This document shows, one piece after another, positions 1-13,200 of a DNA stretch of 64,000 bases; the first letter of the stretch is position 1, and every line of letters starts with the position of its first letter. The position numbers were made by a program, and so were the translations under genes. The notes under the pieces are model-generated. The model was not told the origin of the DNA, made no database searches, and was given only the letters and a program-made list of their open reading frames with translations. Origin of the DNA: Dicaeum eximium (taxonomy: Eukaryota > Chordata > Aves > Passeriformes > Dicaeidae); the NCBI GenBank assembly GCA_013396995.1, contig VWZP01005658.1, positions 1,780,358 to 1,844,357 on the forward strand, given 5' to 3'.

Positions 1-338
1 CCAGTAACAGACTCTCCCTGTCATCCCCCTCCCATATTTTTAGTATCAGGGAAGACAGGGAAAGAATTTGTTACTACCTGTGATTTATGGAAAACAGCTT
101 TTTCTCCCTACAGCTCTACTGCTGCTATTCTAGGCGAACATGTATGTTCATACAATGAACATGAACAATAACAATGAGTTATCCATGGGTTTATCCCATG
201 CAGTAAGAGTACAGGTAGCATTTCAGGGACAAAAAGATTTTATGCAAGTTTCCATGCTTAGATTGCAGGGTGGAAAACATTCTGTAGATCACATCCATTT
301 CCCAGTTACACATTTGAACACTCAACCAGCAGTCATAC
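1..338 (-). other. TRIP12: TRIP12 intron 2 (partial)
   Basis: This stretch lies downstream, in TRIP12 orientation, of the splice donor at 338/337. It continues out of the window towards the rest of the TRIP12 gene. I see no exon, repeat or RNA gene in it. Open frames across it on both strands are short and unlike any protein I know. Confidence 0.8.
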
Positions 339-436
339 CTTCCTCCTACTGCGTCGTCTTGTGGCTGGGCCCCGGCAGTGTTCCTCTGTGAACGTCGCAG
401 TGACCCCCCTGGATTGTTATTAGGCCGGTTGGACAT
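339..436 (-). CDS. TRIP12: TRIP12 first coding exon (N-terminus of the HECT E3 ubiquitin ligase TRIP12)
   Basis: This encodes the first 32 residues of TRIP12 plus two bases of the next codon. TRIP12 is a nuclear HECT-type E3 ubiquitin ligase of about 2000 residues, known for ubiquitin-fusion degradation and for control of ARF and of chromatin and DNA-damage responses. The peptide opens MSNRPNNNPGGSLRRSQRNT and ends ...QPQDDAVGG. From memory this is nearly identical to the mammalian N-terminus, which is basic and disordered. The start is ATG at 436-434; the in-frame GTG just upstream is not needed. The exon appears to extend to 485, where a pyrimidine-rich CAG acceptor (488-486) precedes 49 bases of 5'UTR. 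A second possible acceptor lies near 454. The donor is G|GTATGA at 338/337, splitting an Arg codon (AG|x), which matches the expected Arg at the exon junction. ARM/WWE and HECT domains lie beyond the window. Confidence 0.95.
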
Positions 437-689
437 TGGCACCTCTCTCCTGAAGGGACATACCCTTTCTAGACACTATCATTCACTGAAAGACAAGAGA
501 GGAAGAGCCGTAAGATATGTGGCATGAAGACTCACTGCCACACCTCCAGAGGCAAATGTAAAATGCCATCATTTAACCAAAAACTGAAATCAAAAACTTT
601 TAAACAATTTTTAGTTAAGAGACACAAGACATTTAGAACCTTAATACAGAGCAACCAGGTTTTGGTGTATATATAGCATACAGACCATC

Positions 690-752
690 TACTGAACTAG
701 ATGACCTTTAAAGATCCCTTCCAACCCAAACTATAAACTCCTCTATGATTTT
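690..752 (+). repeat. CR1 LINE 3'-end fragment
   Basis: The stretch carries the avian CR1 tail signature: ACTAGATGACC, then AAAGATCCCTTCCAACCCAA, then a degenerate CTATGATT octamer end. This is the 3' terminus of a CR1 element in plus orientation. Only the terminal part is recognisable, which is typical of 5'-truncated CR1 copies in bird introns. Confidence 0.85.
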
Positions 753-3090
753 GCGATGACATGCTTCTTTTCTAGTAGGCTTCTCTAATTATAAGGAGAC
801 AGAACAACTGCAATTTAGGAGAATCTGTTGTTTATCAACATTAAGAAAAAACTCAGCACTTGATAGCAACAGTATCCAAGTATTTTAACTTTCATAGTAG
901 GAAATTACAAGCCCATTTCAGGAATAAGCAGCAGTATTCACAACATAACTACAGTGCCTCAGCTTCTTTCTCTAGTTTGATTTATGCAACTTTCATTTGC
1001 ATAAAGCAAGATATATAGTCATTCAGGAAAAAAGATCTAACTTTATCATCAGGAAGTTCTGCTCATAAGAGCTAAATTAAAGGGAAAAGGTATTTGAGAC
1101 AGAAGGATTAATGAGTGCATACAATTATTTTTTTTAAATTATCTATGATGGCTTTGTATGACTCCTTTTGGTATTGCTTTGTGACTGTTAGAGGTCTACA
1201 GATATTTTGGTAGTTATTTATTAAAGACTACCATAACCCCCACCCACAGTCCTCTGAAACAGACGTATTTCAAGAACAAGCCCAGGTTAATTGCTCAGTG
1301 AAGAGAGGTGACTTCTGTATCCTGTGCTAAATTGGTATTTCCATGTAGAGCATAGCAATAGGACCACAACCAGCAAATCCAGTTTTACTGTTTCTAATTT
1401 TGTGGAATCTGGTAAAAAAAGGTATTTGCAGGTGAAAAAACAAAGCTGTAAGAAGGAAAGTAACCCAAGTTTAAGAACGCAGTAGTCTATACACTGATTT
1501 GGTATCCGGAGCACAGCAAGCAAGAAGCCTGTCATGAAAAAGTTTAAAACACTGCAGCTTCAGTTTCAAGTTCAAATGTCTCCAACGAAATAATTTTCAA
1601 GATCTGGCATTGTCAGTAAAAACAGTGAACAGCTGAACATAATGGTCTGTTCTTCTGAAAAGGGCCTATAGAAGTGAACAAAGGTAACAGGAGGGCAAGA
1701 GGGGACAAAGAAAGAACCCTAAATGATTCAGGTTTACTGCAGGCCATAAGAAACCAGGCATACAAAGTCCTATTATGCAAACCAGTACCTCACATATGAT
1801 GCTACAAGGAACACATATCATCCATACACCTGTGCAGTACAGGAAATTACTAATCAGGATTCTGCTAGCTCAGATTCAGTCGTGTTATACTGTAATAATA
1901 CAACTTAATATTGAAAGGTCATACTTAACATGCCAGAAATACTTTAAATATTTCCAGGAACTGAATAAGAATACAAGTTAGGCAGAAGAACTGCTCTCCA
2001 TCCTAATCCCCACATCACAAGAGCCCAAAGCATCTTTTGCAAGTTTTTCACGTTCACTCTACTAAGAAGTCCAACATAGCAGCAAACCACAAACACAGAA
2101 AGTAGAATTAATTACTAAATCACTTTTAACTTTATTCATTTTGGTTGGGGTTTATTTTTACCTTATACTAAGGATTTTGAAAGAATATAAAGCACAAAAT
2201 ACACAATCGTACAAAACAGTTGTGTGATGAACCTGTTAGATAGAAGTCCTGATGACTAAGTTGAGAAAACTATAAACACTACTACTCAAAAGGTGAACTT
2301 TTCCCTCCTCACAATTGTTTCCTCTTATTCAAACTCCTTAATCAAAGTCAATATTCCCACTAATAAAGTTTTAAAGCTTTTCAGTAACATGTAACATCCA
2401 TCTACAACTTCTAATATTTTCGAGCACAAAAAGACTTACAAGGAAACAGAACAAGCTTGCAACTGCTGGAAATCATGCCAGCTTGCTGGTGTAGCCAGAC
2501 CACTCAAGTTGAGGAGGCCGTAAGTTGTAGCATTCTCTTCCAAATAGCAATGCAAGAAACAATGCCCAACATTAATCAAGCTAAAAGCTGAGCAAGGGCC
2601 CAGCACTACCTAGGGGTCCAGCCGAAGTGAGTCACAGGCACTGTCAAATGTTGCTGCGCATTCTCTTTTTATTTTCTTGTATTCAAACACCAAATAAAAA
2701 AAAAACATCACAGAAAAAAACCCCTCTCTACTATCAGAAATGAGGCACACTTTGTGCATTTTCTAAAAGGAGGGACTAAGTTTCCCCTTCTGCCCGAAGG
2801 TCAGCCAGCACTGAATGTGTACTCATGTCCAGCTTTCAGTCATAATACAAAATGGTTGCCACACAACTATTGTCTCACCTTGTACCAATTAAAATGTGCA
2901 TTCCAGCAGTTTCATTCTAGAAGGAACAGTGCTCACCTAGACCTCTGCTAGGTTAGCCATGCACTTTGCCACTTAGGGCCAGAACATGGGCTTCTCCACA
3001 CACCACCACAAGAATCAGTGGAAGAAAACATCACACAGGCAATCCTGGATCTCCCTAGAGAAACTTTAGTTTAAAACTGATCTGCCTGGG

Positions 3091-3666
3091 TGTGCTGATT
3101 TTGTCTCTGACAGACCTGAATTTACTCAAAGTGGCTGGTACAGGGCTGTGTTTTGGATTTCTGCTGAACACAGCATTGATAATAGAGCACAGTTGGTAAT
3201 GCAGGTGTTCTTGTTATTGGTGAAAAGTGCTTAGACAGAGCCAAGGCCTTTTCTGCTTTTTGTACTGTCAGTCATGCTGGTAAGGAGGCTTGAGGTGCAT
3301 GGGAGGTTGGGATGAGACCCAGCAAGGAGAGGTGACCCAAACTAACCAAAGAGATATTCCAGACCGTATGACTTCATGCTCAGTATACCAAGAAGGGAAA
3401 AGGAGGAGGAAGGGGAGGACATTTGAAGTGATGGTGTTTGTGTCTCCTGGAGAAGGCTGAACACCTGCCCAACAACGGAAAGAAGTTAATTCTTTTTCTT
3501 GCTTTACTTCTATGTATGGCTTTCGCTTTTCCTATTAGATTGTTTTTCTCTCAACCCACAAGTCCTCTAGTTTTTACCCTTCCAATTCCCTTTCCCATCC
3601 CACTGGTGGAGGAGTGAGCAAGCAGCTGCCTAGTGCTTGGTTGCTGGCTGGGATTAAACCATGACA
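3091..3666 (+). mobile_element. Solo LTR of an avian ERVL-like endogenous retrovirus
   Basis: A block of about 576 bp begins TG (tgtgctgatt) and ends CA (accatgaca). It contains segments I associate with avian ERVL-type LTRs. One is the core near 3332-3384 (gacccaaact, then ccaaagagatattcc, then tatgacttcatgctcag). The other is the 3' part near 3555-3666 (ctcaacccac, then cccatcccac, ggagtgagcaagcagctgcc, gctggctggg, taaacca). The flanks ctggg (3086-3090) and caggg (3667-3671) are a plausible 5-bp target duplication with one mismatch. No internal retroviral genes flank it, so it is a solo LTR left by recombination. It sits in TRIP12 intron 1, antisense to the gene. Confidence 0.8.
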
Positions 3667-5462
3667 CAGGGTTTAGCCAGACACTTTAAGCAGTCTGTGC
3701 TTAGAAGTTATGTAGCACAATGTGTTGTCATACACATGGTATTTTCAGCTGCCTAGAAGAATGAAATGACAACTGTTTTATCCTGTAAGGCATCTGTCAA
3801 GAAGATGTCCAGAGTTATCTTCTATATTGATACCTCTCAACATAACTGCATTTCTTATTGTGTACTTGTTGCCATATGACTCCCAGTTTGCTTTTAAATA
3901 TAATGCAGCTTCATGATTCAGCTGTGACCTTTAACATCAAAATGCTAACTTAAGTCCCACTGCAAGCCACACAACACCATGTGCCCAGTTAGTCCAGTAA
4001 TGAGGAGATTTTCACAACTGCGCCTTCCACATCCTAAAACAAGAGCCCAGAGGTTCCTAATCTCAGCTGTTCTCATTCAGACTTGTCCCTCTATCTCTGA
4101 GCTCACTTCAAGCACTTGGCTTCTTTCTTTCCGTCATTGGACACCTACATTTTAAAAAAAAAAGTGCAACTCAGTAGAGACCAGCCAAATGTGCCAGTGC
4201 AGTTCTGCCAGATTTTAGGAGAGTTTCCTCAACTACACTGATTCTTCCTCACACACACAATAACAAAAACCTACAACCATCCATCAGACCTCCTTGCTTC
4301 CACAAAAGACAATGCTATTTAGGAACTTCTAAGCTCAGGTCTCCTTCTAGCATAAAGTTATCTGCACATAAGCCTTTTTAGTTAATGTTTCATAACTCTA
4401 TATTCCTAGCCACAATGATGCCAAAGCATAGGCCTGCAGAGGCTCTCATCATAAACAGACTTTAGAATGAGAATGACTTCCAAAGGCCAGCATTTCATAC
4501 AAACCTACAACATATCTTCTGAAGCCACGTAACAACACTGCTGTCTAGTGCTTATCATGCTGCATAGTATTTTTGAGTTTTAGCAAATGTTATTTGATTA
4601 CTATTTAAAGTCATCTTTGTTTTCTGTACAGAAAAGCAACTAGAATTCATTTCTGTAGACCTAACATACCCATTGCACACACTATAGCAGATGTATGGTC
4701 AACGTATGGATTGGAGAGATTGTACAGGAACACAAGACAAAAACCATCTGTTACCTTGCAGTGAAGCCTTTACCTTTCTTCTTGTGGAAAAGCCAACAGC
4801 AAACAACTTACATGCTTCTATGTTTTTGAAGAATACTGGGAAAACAGAACTACACAACAAGCCTGTATGAGCCTTTGCTTAGTATCCAAATCACTCCCTG
4901 AAGGATACTAGGAACTTGTGTAGCTGCCCTGACATAGGCTACTGAGGGAAAAAGACAATGAGCAAACTGAAGAAATCCAACACATTCTAGGACCACACTA
5001 ATAGGTTAACATGGCAAATCCGTAACAATACCTGTAAAAAATGAACTGAACTCTTCCACAAGGGCCTTCCTAATCTACTTGCATGAGCTCTGAAACTTGT
5101 TTGGGGTGTTTGTTTGGTTCGGATTTGTTCCATTGTTTTGGGTGGTGGTTTTGTTTTGGTCTTGGGTTTGAAGTTCCTTGCAAGAATCTTGGTAATGCAA
5201 GAGTTTTTTTCAGACTCTCGCCATCTCCCGAGTATTTCAGGCTATGCCTAGCACCTCTGCCTATAACGCTCCATCATAACACTTGTTACCTGCTTGGAGT
5301 TGAGCTAAATACACCGGTCAACACCCTTCCTCTGTCATAGTTTAACCCCAAAAACCTGGTGCCTTATTTAATGCTGCTGCAACAATCCAGCTCCTCAAAA
5401 TTGTACAGACTCACTACTCTAAAGTCAGTATTAGGCAAAAGGAGGGGGGAAAAAGGAAAAGA

Positions 5463-5478
5463 CATATATATATATATA
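5463..5478. repeat. (AT)n microsatellite
   Basis: A run of eight AT dinucleotides inside TRIP12 intron 1. It is short and probably only mildly polymorphic. Confidence 0.9.
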
Positions 5479-7113
5479 CCTTGCAAGTTCAGAACATTTT
5501 CTTCCAGCTAGTTGCACATCTTGCCAGAGAGAACCCAGAGTTTAGCATACATATCAGAAAATATTAAGCCTAAGACTTGAGATTTGTATTCCTTTACTTC
5601 AATGTAGACACCATTAATTTACATGATCAGCTGTTTCTGTGATAAATCTTGTCACTTAAGATAGAAACAACACTCTAAATATATAAGCATACAACGCATT
5701 TAAGAGCTCAGACTTCAATTGTGACTAAACTGAAGAAATTACTGCCTACGGTTTAGTAACTGCTGAATTGTTTCAGATTTACATCATTTTCAACTGATCT
5801 CAGCTGCACCTCATTTTTGCTCACTGTTCACAAGGTTCTCCTCATTTACCTGCAGACATACACACCTCTTTACTTGCCTTGCAAGCAAGCACTTGCAAGT
5901 ACTCAATTACTACTTCTACTTCAATAGCTGACTTAAATTAAGATGACTTTTTAGCCCAGGGAGTTGCTTTAAACTCAGACTTCTGCAGCTGATTTTGACA
6001 CAACATCCTCCCTTCCTATACTCTCCAAATTCAATTCAGTTCTCCAAATTCATATCCACTCATCATCATTCCTTTTCCACTGAGGTCCTCATCTTAAACA
6101 GATTTTCAAGCTCCATACAGGCAGAAGCTTGTATTTTCAGTTTAGCAGCCTCTTGTCCCTTCTGGTTGTAGAAGCAGCTCATGGAAGAATTTTAGGGAGT
6201 GAATACAATAACATATTGAAAACGTCTAAAAAATTTTCTACATGTCCTAAAATCCTCGTCATCCCTCCCTTCTTCCTGACAGAAATTTCTATGCACAAAC
6301 AAGGGGAAAACACATTCTCTCATGAGCTGCAAGGTGCTGTAAGGTACAGTAAGGTGTATGCATTTCATCTGCTTTCATGCAAATCCTGGGTTATTCAGCT
6401 GCATGAAACCACTGAGCCTTAAGAAAATGACAAACCTTTCTTCTTTCAACATAGCAAGACGAAGGTAACAATTTCCTTATCCATTCCCATTTCTACCTTC
6501 TCCCCATGAATAAGTTGTCTTCATGATTCAAAGATGCCGGAGTTCACCAAGGCTTCCTTGTTGCACTGCATCTAATGATGTAAAACTCACATGGTGACTT
6601 TTATCGGAATATCTTCCTTTGATACAGAAACCATACAAAATCATACTGAAACACATATTAGGCTGGACTGTATTCTTTTTGTATTTTCCTTCTCCAATGC
6701 TAGAGAAGAACTAGAGAACTACACACACAGAACTGCATACAGAGACACCCTAACTAGAGCAAATTCACTACGTATATAAAAATCTCCAGGATAAACAAGA
6801 CTCTACATCCTTCTAATGATGAAACATTACCTCACTGCTAAGAAGACAGACAAGCAGGTATCAAGAAGTTTCTTCTGGAAACAAGTAGGTACAGTTGTAA
6901 AGAAATAGATTTCTACAATCTGGCACAGACTTTCTGCAGATTTATATAGCTGCATCATTTTTGTCACTTCACTTTGAAGACATTAATAAGGTATTGATGG
7001 TAAGACAAGCAGAGTTTAACAGCATTCAGAGGCAGACTCCTCTTCAGACCAGATGCCTTTTTGATGCAGAGTTCAACTAAGTACAAGAGTTAAGCCAGAA
7101 TAATTTAAAAAAC

Positions 7114-7205
7114 CTTGGCTGGAAAGAATCTCTCGAGATGGTACGGTCCAACCATCTGCTCAAAGTAGGACCTCAAATTACACTAGATAGCTCTAATTCT
7201 GAGAA
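7114..7205 (-). repeat. CR1 LINE 3'-end fragment (older, diverged)
   Basis: The sequence reads like the reverse complement of an old CR1 3' region: cttggctggaaagaatctct, then ggtccaaccatctgctcaaa, then gtaggacctca. The usual avian consensus is a 'ttggaagagacctc...gtccaacc...tgctcaaagcaggacc' type end. It is more diverged than the CR1 at 690-752. Confidence 0.7.
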
Positions 7206-10200
7206 GGGACAACTGCTAATCACGTTGACAAAATACACTGAGTCCTGAGCAAGAGGTGAGTCACAAGCCACCCTGAACAAAGGGGAAAGGGAAACAAAAA
7301 AAAAATCACAAATTGGGGTATCAAAGCATAAAAGCATGCAAAGACGACACTAATAAAATATCAGAAACTTTAAAAATTCATGCTATAGATGTCAGTTCAA
7401 GTAACCTGAGATCTCAGATATGTGTAAGATGTACACATACCCAAAGACACACATCACCCCCCCCCAATCTCTTCCAAGGACAACTGCTCTGAGAGAAGAA
7501 GAGCTAACTATGGCCCAGCTCTTCACTGCCATCACACAGAGCTCAGAAAGCCCTCCCCTCTCTTTGGTTCCTCAAAAGCACAATCCGGTACCCTGGAGTA
7601 AGAGGAAGAAGTAAGAAAAATGGGCATGTAAGCTACAAACTTCAAAGGAGTCCAGTCTCTGAAGATATTATAGATTAGGACCGGCTCATACACCCATTTT
7701 TACACTGAATATCTGTGGACAATATGTAAGCTCTTAGCCAGGGAATAATTTTCCAAGTTGCCAACATAAAAGACAAAAACTTCAGTTTTTAAAATAGTCT
7801 TCCTAGATTCATTTACAAGAGTGGAAGAGTTGTTTTTAATTCAGCTTCTCTGGAATCGCTGGAGTGATTCAACATGAAGAAAAAAAGTAAAATAAATCAG
7901 TCAAGGAACAGGATTTATTCCCTGTTCCACTGACTTTACAACAAACAGCCATCAGAACATTAAGGCAAACTTCAGGCCTTGCTACATTAGGAAGTCAGCT
8001 TTCCCTTTCCTAGGCTTTCAAGAACTCAGCCCTTGCCTACCCTTCTAGCCAAGAGTGGCAGTGCTGAAGGCCACCTTGACAGAACAGCAAAATGAGTGGC
8101 TAAGAGCCTGAAAGGATGTAACCACTATGTGAGTTTCCAGACTGCATTTATGCATATGTGTCCAATGACAGAGACAACTGTGAAGAGAACGTCTTCGTAT
8201 GAAAGAGGAAGGAATAAAGCAAAAAAAGTCTACATTTGTGATCTCTTACTGCTATACTGGCAGTTCAAACACTCATTATCTGCAACCAGATTTACAATTT
8301 CCCACAGGTGATAAGAACACTGAAAACACCTCTGAAAAGATGCACAGCACTACTTGCTAGAGGAATGTCCACGCTGTCAGGATTATGTGATCCAAAAGGT
8401 CATCCATGCCATGACCCCAAGCAAGCAAAGCAGCACATTTACCTACTGACTTCTGGCTACTGTCCTTCTGAGAGGACTGGAAGATATGAGCAGTCAAGTA
8501 TTGTTTAAGGAAAGATCTAAATACATGTATCACATATTTCAGCATTGAGAACAGTTCTGTGACAACGACTGAGTTGCAGATGCTGAATAGTCTCCCTTGC
8601 TTCAAGCAGGTCAATTGAATTTGAAGTCTGAGAGTTCAGAGATCTTTCACGGAACCTGGTACGGGAAAAGAAAACTAAAGACTTCTTCAGGGACCTGGAA
8701 GAAGTGTAAAAACTTGTTCCATTACAGAGAAATGACAACCATCATTCCTTTAGAAATAAAATGGATTGGCCTTTATTCCACAGGCTGAACATCAATAAGT
8801 TCTTCTGGGCTGTGGAAAAGTCAAACTGAAATAGCAAGTGGGGCACTACTCAAAATTAGCGAGAAGTACAGGTACTGGCAGTCAACAATACAACTAACTT
8901 GTCAGCTGAAGGACCAAGAGAAACCTATGGATGGAAGGGAGGGTCACAAGTTAGCTAGAAAAACTTAGAAATTAAGAACCTACAGAAGTTAGGCAGCAGA
9001 ACATTCACACTCATCTGAATAGCTTAAAGGAACAAAAAACCTAAGGCTTGTACAGGATACAAGCACAAGTTCAGGTACATCAGGGCTGATTGTACAACTG
9101 GTGTTCCCAGTTCATGGTGCACAGGAATCCAGAGCTTCATTTCATTACTGAAGAGAAAAATCTCTGTATTTGTGCACTGAGAAATTAAAACCAGGTCTAA
9201 ATCTTAATGGAACTCTTGCAAGGGGCTTGAGAGGACTACCTAACATTAAGACAGTCAAAACCTTTATTCCTATAGTCTTTTTCCCTCTGGAAAAACAGAA
9301 ACTGCAGTCTGAGGAGAAAAATTACGGCACTTGCATGGAACAAATATATAATGGTCTCTTGAGGGCATCCCTCTTCAGTTCTGCCACATCACTGCTTTCT
9401 ATCTCTTATGTTCATCAAGGACTGAAATATTACAATATGTGTCAATCTTTGGACTGCACTTTGGTTCCCAAAACAACACACGCGTCAGTGAGATCTTTGA
9501 TCCTCATCCAAAGGAGAAACTAGGAAAAACAAAGCATTTCATTTTTGTTTCCTCTTGCTTCTCTGTAGTTTTACATTATGTATTGAAAGTGCTGTCAACA
9601 GCAACTATTCCTCCTGTTTTTGAGTGCACGAGTAATAAATAGAGTTAACTATAAAAATAATCTCCTAGAACATTTACTCACTACTTCATTCAAAGAATTT
9701 GCCCTTGTAAAAAAATTCAAATATTAAAGTTGTTGTTCTCCAAATCAACCAAATTTGATACTTTTTCATGTCACCGTTCATAACATGTCCAAACTAGTTC
9801 AGTGTAAGTTTTCCTCTACTATATGGTTTGACTTGAATTTATTAACAAAGAAAGGGAATGCTCTCACTGTGGCAGAGAGCCAGGACACAAAGCTTCAAGA
9901 AAACATTTTCATGTTTACCACACATGTGGTTTCTCAGTCTAAATTCAGTGTTCTATATTATTTTGGCTTTTTAACCAGCTAAATATTAAGTTCTGTTGCA
10001 TAGTTCCATCAACTCTGCAGCAGTTAATTTTTTTACTGCAGAGATATAAAGATTATCAAAAGCATAAGAACCCAGAAACTCCTGAGTCAATCTATATAAA
10101 GGAAAAGAATAGCCTGATCTGGATAGCTGCAAGCCAGCCAGAGACAACTCAGCTTAAGAAGCAGCCCAGAGGTATTTAAGCCATGTCAGTAACACAAAAG

Positions 10201-13200
10201 ATTTGTTAGACCACACAGAGAACAGGCACATACAAACATAGCAAATGTTTGCTGCAAAATACTGAACCAATTTCCCATCTTTGTCCACAGATCTTCTTCC
10301 CTTTTAGCACAGCAATGGGAAACAAAGGAAAAGAGAGGAACAAATATGTTCGAAAGTTTCATTTTCTGTACACTTATGTTGCAGAGCAAAATTTTTCTGC
10401 CGAATCAGTCCTATAGCAAGAGCTTGACTTCACCTCTACAGGACCTTTAAAACTGTTACATACTGCCAAATTCTACACTATGAGAGGCTCAGGATGCAAT
10501 TCTGCTATCAGGTGTTAATAGAAGTGTAGTATCAACTTGTAATAACAATGAAAATAATAGTTCTTTTCCTTTTTTGAAAATCAAACAAAAGCAGCTCTCT
10601 CCAACAGAAAAAGAACATTTTCCAATAGCCAAATTCTGACCAAAACCATGCTGTTTGTATGTAAAGTGAACTGATGTGAATTCCTCATTTCTTGCAGACT
10701 TTTAACTAAAAAGCATAATAAATAATAGAAGTAAAATCTTACCTGATCTTCATTTTCAGATTCTCTAGAAACCCTTGTTTAGTAGGAGCCAAAAGTCACT
10801 ATCTGAACAGTGGTTTAAGCTTTCACTAACAGCATAGTAAAAAAAAATTTAAAAACCAAAACAAACACAAAACCAAGAATTAAGGAGAAGACTTTATTCA
10901 GAAGAGAGGAATTCACTTGAATGAGGAGCTTTATCTTCTGTGAGACAACATGAATCAAAGCATGGAATCCTTCATGAAGTACAGATCAGAGACACTGCCA
11001 GAAAAGACGACAAGCTAGAAGCAGCCGGTCAAGCTAAGACCAAGTAAGAGGTGTGGCAAAATTGGGAAAGGGGGCATTTATCACCAGAGAAAAAAAACCA
11101 AAAAAAATAGCTGAGTGATATGTACAAATTTCAATTTAGTAACTTGTTTTAGTACTTTCTTGCAAGTGAACCAAGAAGTACTCAAAACCATCACCCACTC
11201 TATATCTGCCCTGCCCAAAGCTTAATGCCCAGCTGCCTTTGAGCTGCATAGCTGCATTTACTTACTTCACTGAGTCTGAAGGCAGAACCTACTGCTCAAA
11301 CACCAAGCCTCTTCCCTATTCTAATGCCAGAGACCAGATGGTGCCTTATTTGCAGTTTGCCATTCACCTGCATCTGGCACACACAGCCCTTAAACAAAAC
11401 CGAGTACAACAGCACAAGACAAATACTGATACAGTGCACAGCCATGTCCTACCTGCAGAGCCTGTTAGACAATACGTGCCCCAAGTTGCAGCACGGAAGG
11501 TTTTCTGAGACCTGCCAAAATCCTAATCAACTTTGGCAAGCTGTCTTAAATTACTGAGAGACCTAGTGAGCTCAGTGGCTAGTAAAACATGGTTTGGTGT
11601 CACCCCAAGTCTAAATTAACACAAGATGAATTAACATGAGACGATCTCTGCAATCTCCTAGACAACTAGAAGGGTACAGGCAAAAACAACAAAAAAAACC
11701 ACAAAAAAAAATTAAAGAAAAAAAACCCACACAAGGAACTTTGATCAGCCACTAGACTGAAGAAATTCAGATACTAGATGTCACAGAAGTTACTGCTGGA
11801 AAAAGAAACACAAAAACCAGTTAACTTGTAGATGTGGATCAGGAAAGTGCCACAGATGAACTCAAGACCACAGGTCTAAGGGCATTATAAAAACAAAGTA
11901 AAGAAGCACAAGACTGGGTCTTCATTTTGATAACACTCTGCTTCAGCTCTAAACCAGTCTACAAAATTGTAGAGTAATATTAGCATGCCTTAAAAACTAC
12001 AAAGATAAAAACCAAAATTTCAAAAAATAACTTATGCTTCCAAGGCCAGGTAGAAGGTACTCATCTGTTTTCTACTCACCTAGAATGGGTCCTCAGATTT
12101 TTGCATCTTCAAAATACAATTTAAACAAGTTTGGGACAAATCAGGAGGATTTCAGGGGTTTTTGTGTTGTTTTTCTAATCACTGATGTCTAGCACTGATT
12201 CAGACTAATGCTTGTTGAGGCTTCCTTTCCCACACTGGCTCAAGCAGGTTATGCTGTTCTAACAGAGACTTCCTCCAAATGCTACACAGAAAAGGTCATG
12301 GGCCTAATGCATAGCAAGAGTCCTATGCCACATGACACAACCTGGGAAATGGTTTAATTGCAGTCATTGAGGAAGAAATCCAATTAAAACAGGTTAAGTT
12401 TCCGGCTTCCTCAGCACTGGATCTGCATATGGATCTTTTGCTATCACAAGGATACTGTAACAACAAACAAAGGGATTAAAACACATTGAAGTCTTCTAAA
12501 CTGGGCAGTGCTCAAACATGCAGCATCTTGGAATTACATGCCAAAGACATTCTCTCGACCACGGAAAAATTTCTACATTTACATTATATCTTAGAATGAT
12601 GTAATTAGGAGCAACCTCAATACACATGCCAAATTACTGACACAGGCACAATTAAAGACATTTACCTTGTATGAAATCATGAACCAAACTCCCTACCAAA
12701 TATCTGTATAAACAGATGAAGTTCTGTGTAAACCTGAGCAAAACAACCCAAGAAACACCTGCTAAACACTAAGGATTAAGCTGTCTTTAAACTGATCCTA
12801 TGAATTGTAAGATCACGACTTTACAGCACTCAGAGCTATTCTTTCATGTTACATACACAGAACAACATACCATATAGGTCCCACAATTTTTTTAAGGAAG
12901 GTTCAAACTTTTACAGTCATGGAAAAAGTTGTCAGAAGCCAGAGCTTTATGAAGGAATTAAACAACTTTATGGCACACTTTTTTGACAAGTGTCTACTCC
13001 ACTCGTCACATTTACACCTTCTCAGTGCTCCATAAATAAAACAAGAGAATGTTGTGGGAACAAGGCGCTGTACATGATGCTGACCTTGTGCAAAACTAAA
13101 CATCAGAGCTCTCTGAAGTGCTTTTTAGCAGGATGCTAGATTTAGTCTTGGTTTTTACGCTAGACAAGAACTCAACATCACCGAACATACACAAAAAAAG

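Noticed and set aside
437..442. In-frame GTG codon upstream of the TRIP12 ATG, considered as an alternative start (V/M-P-M-S-N-R)
   Set aside because: The ATG two codons later matches the known TRIP12 start; a GTG start has no support.
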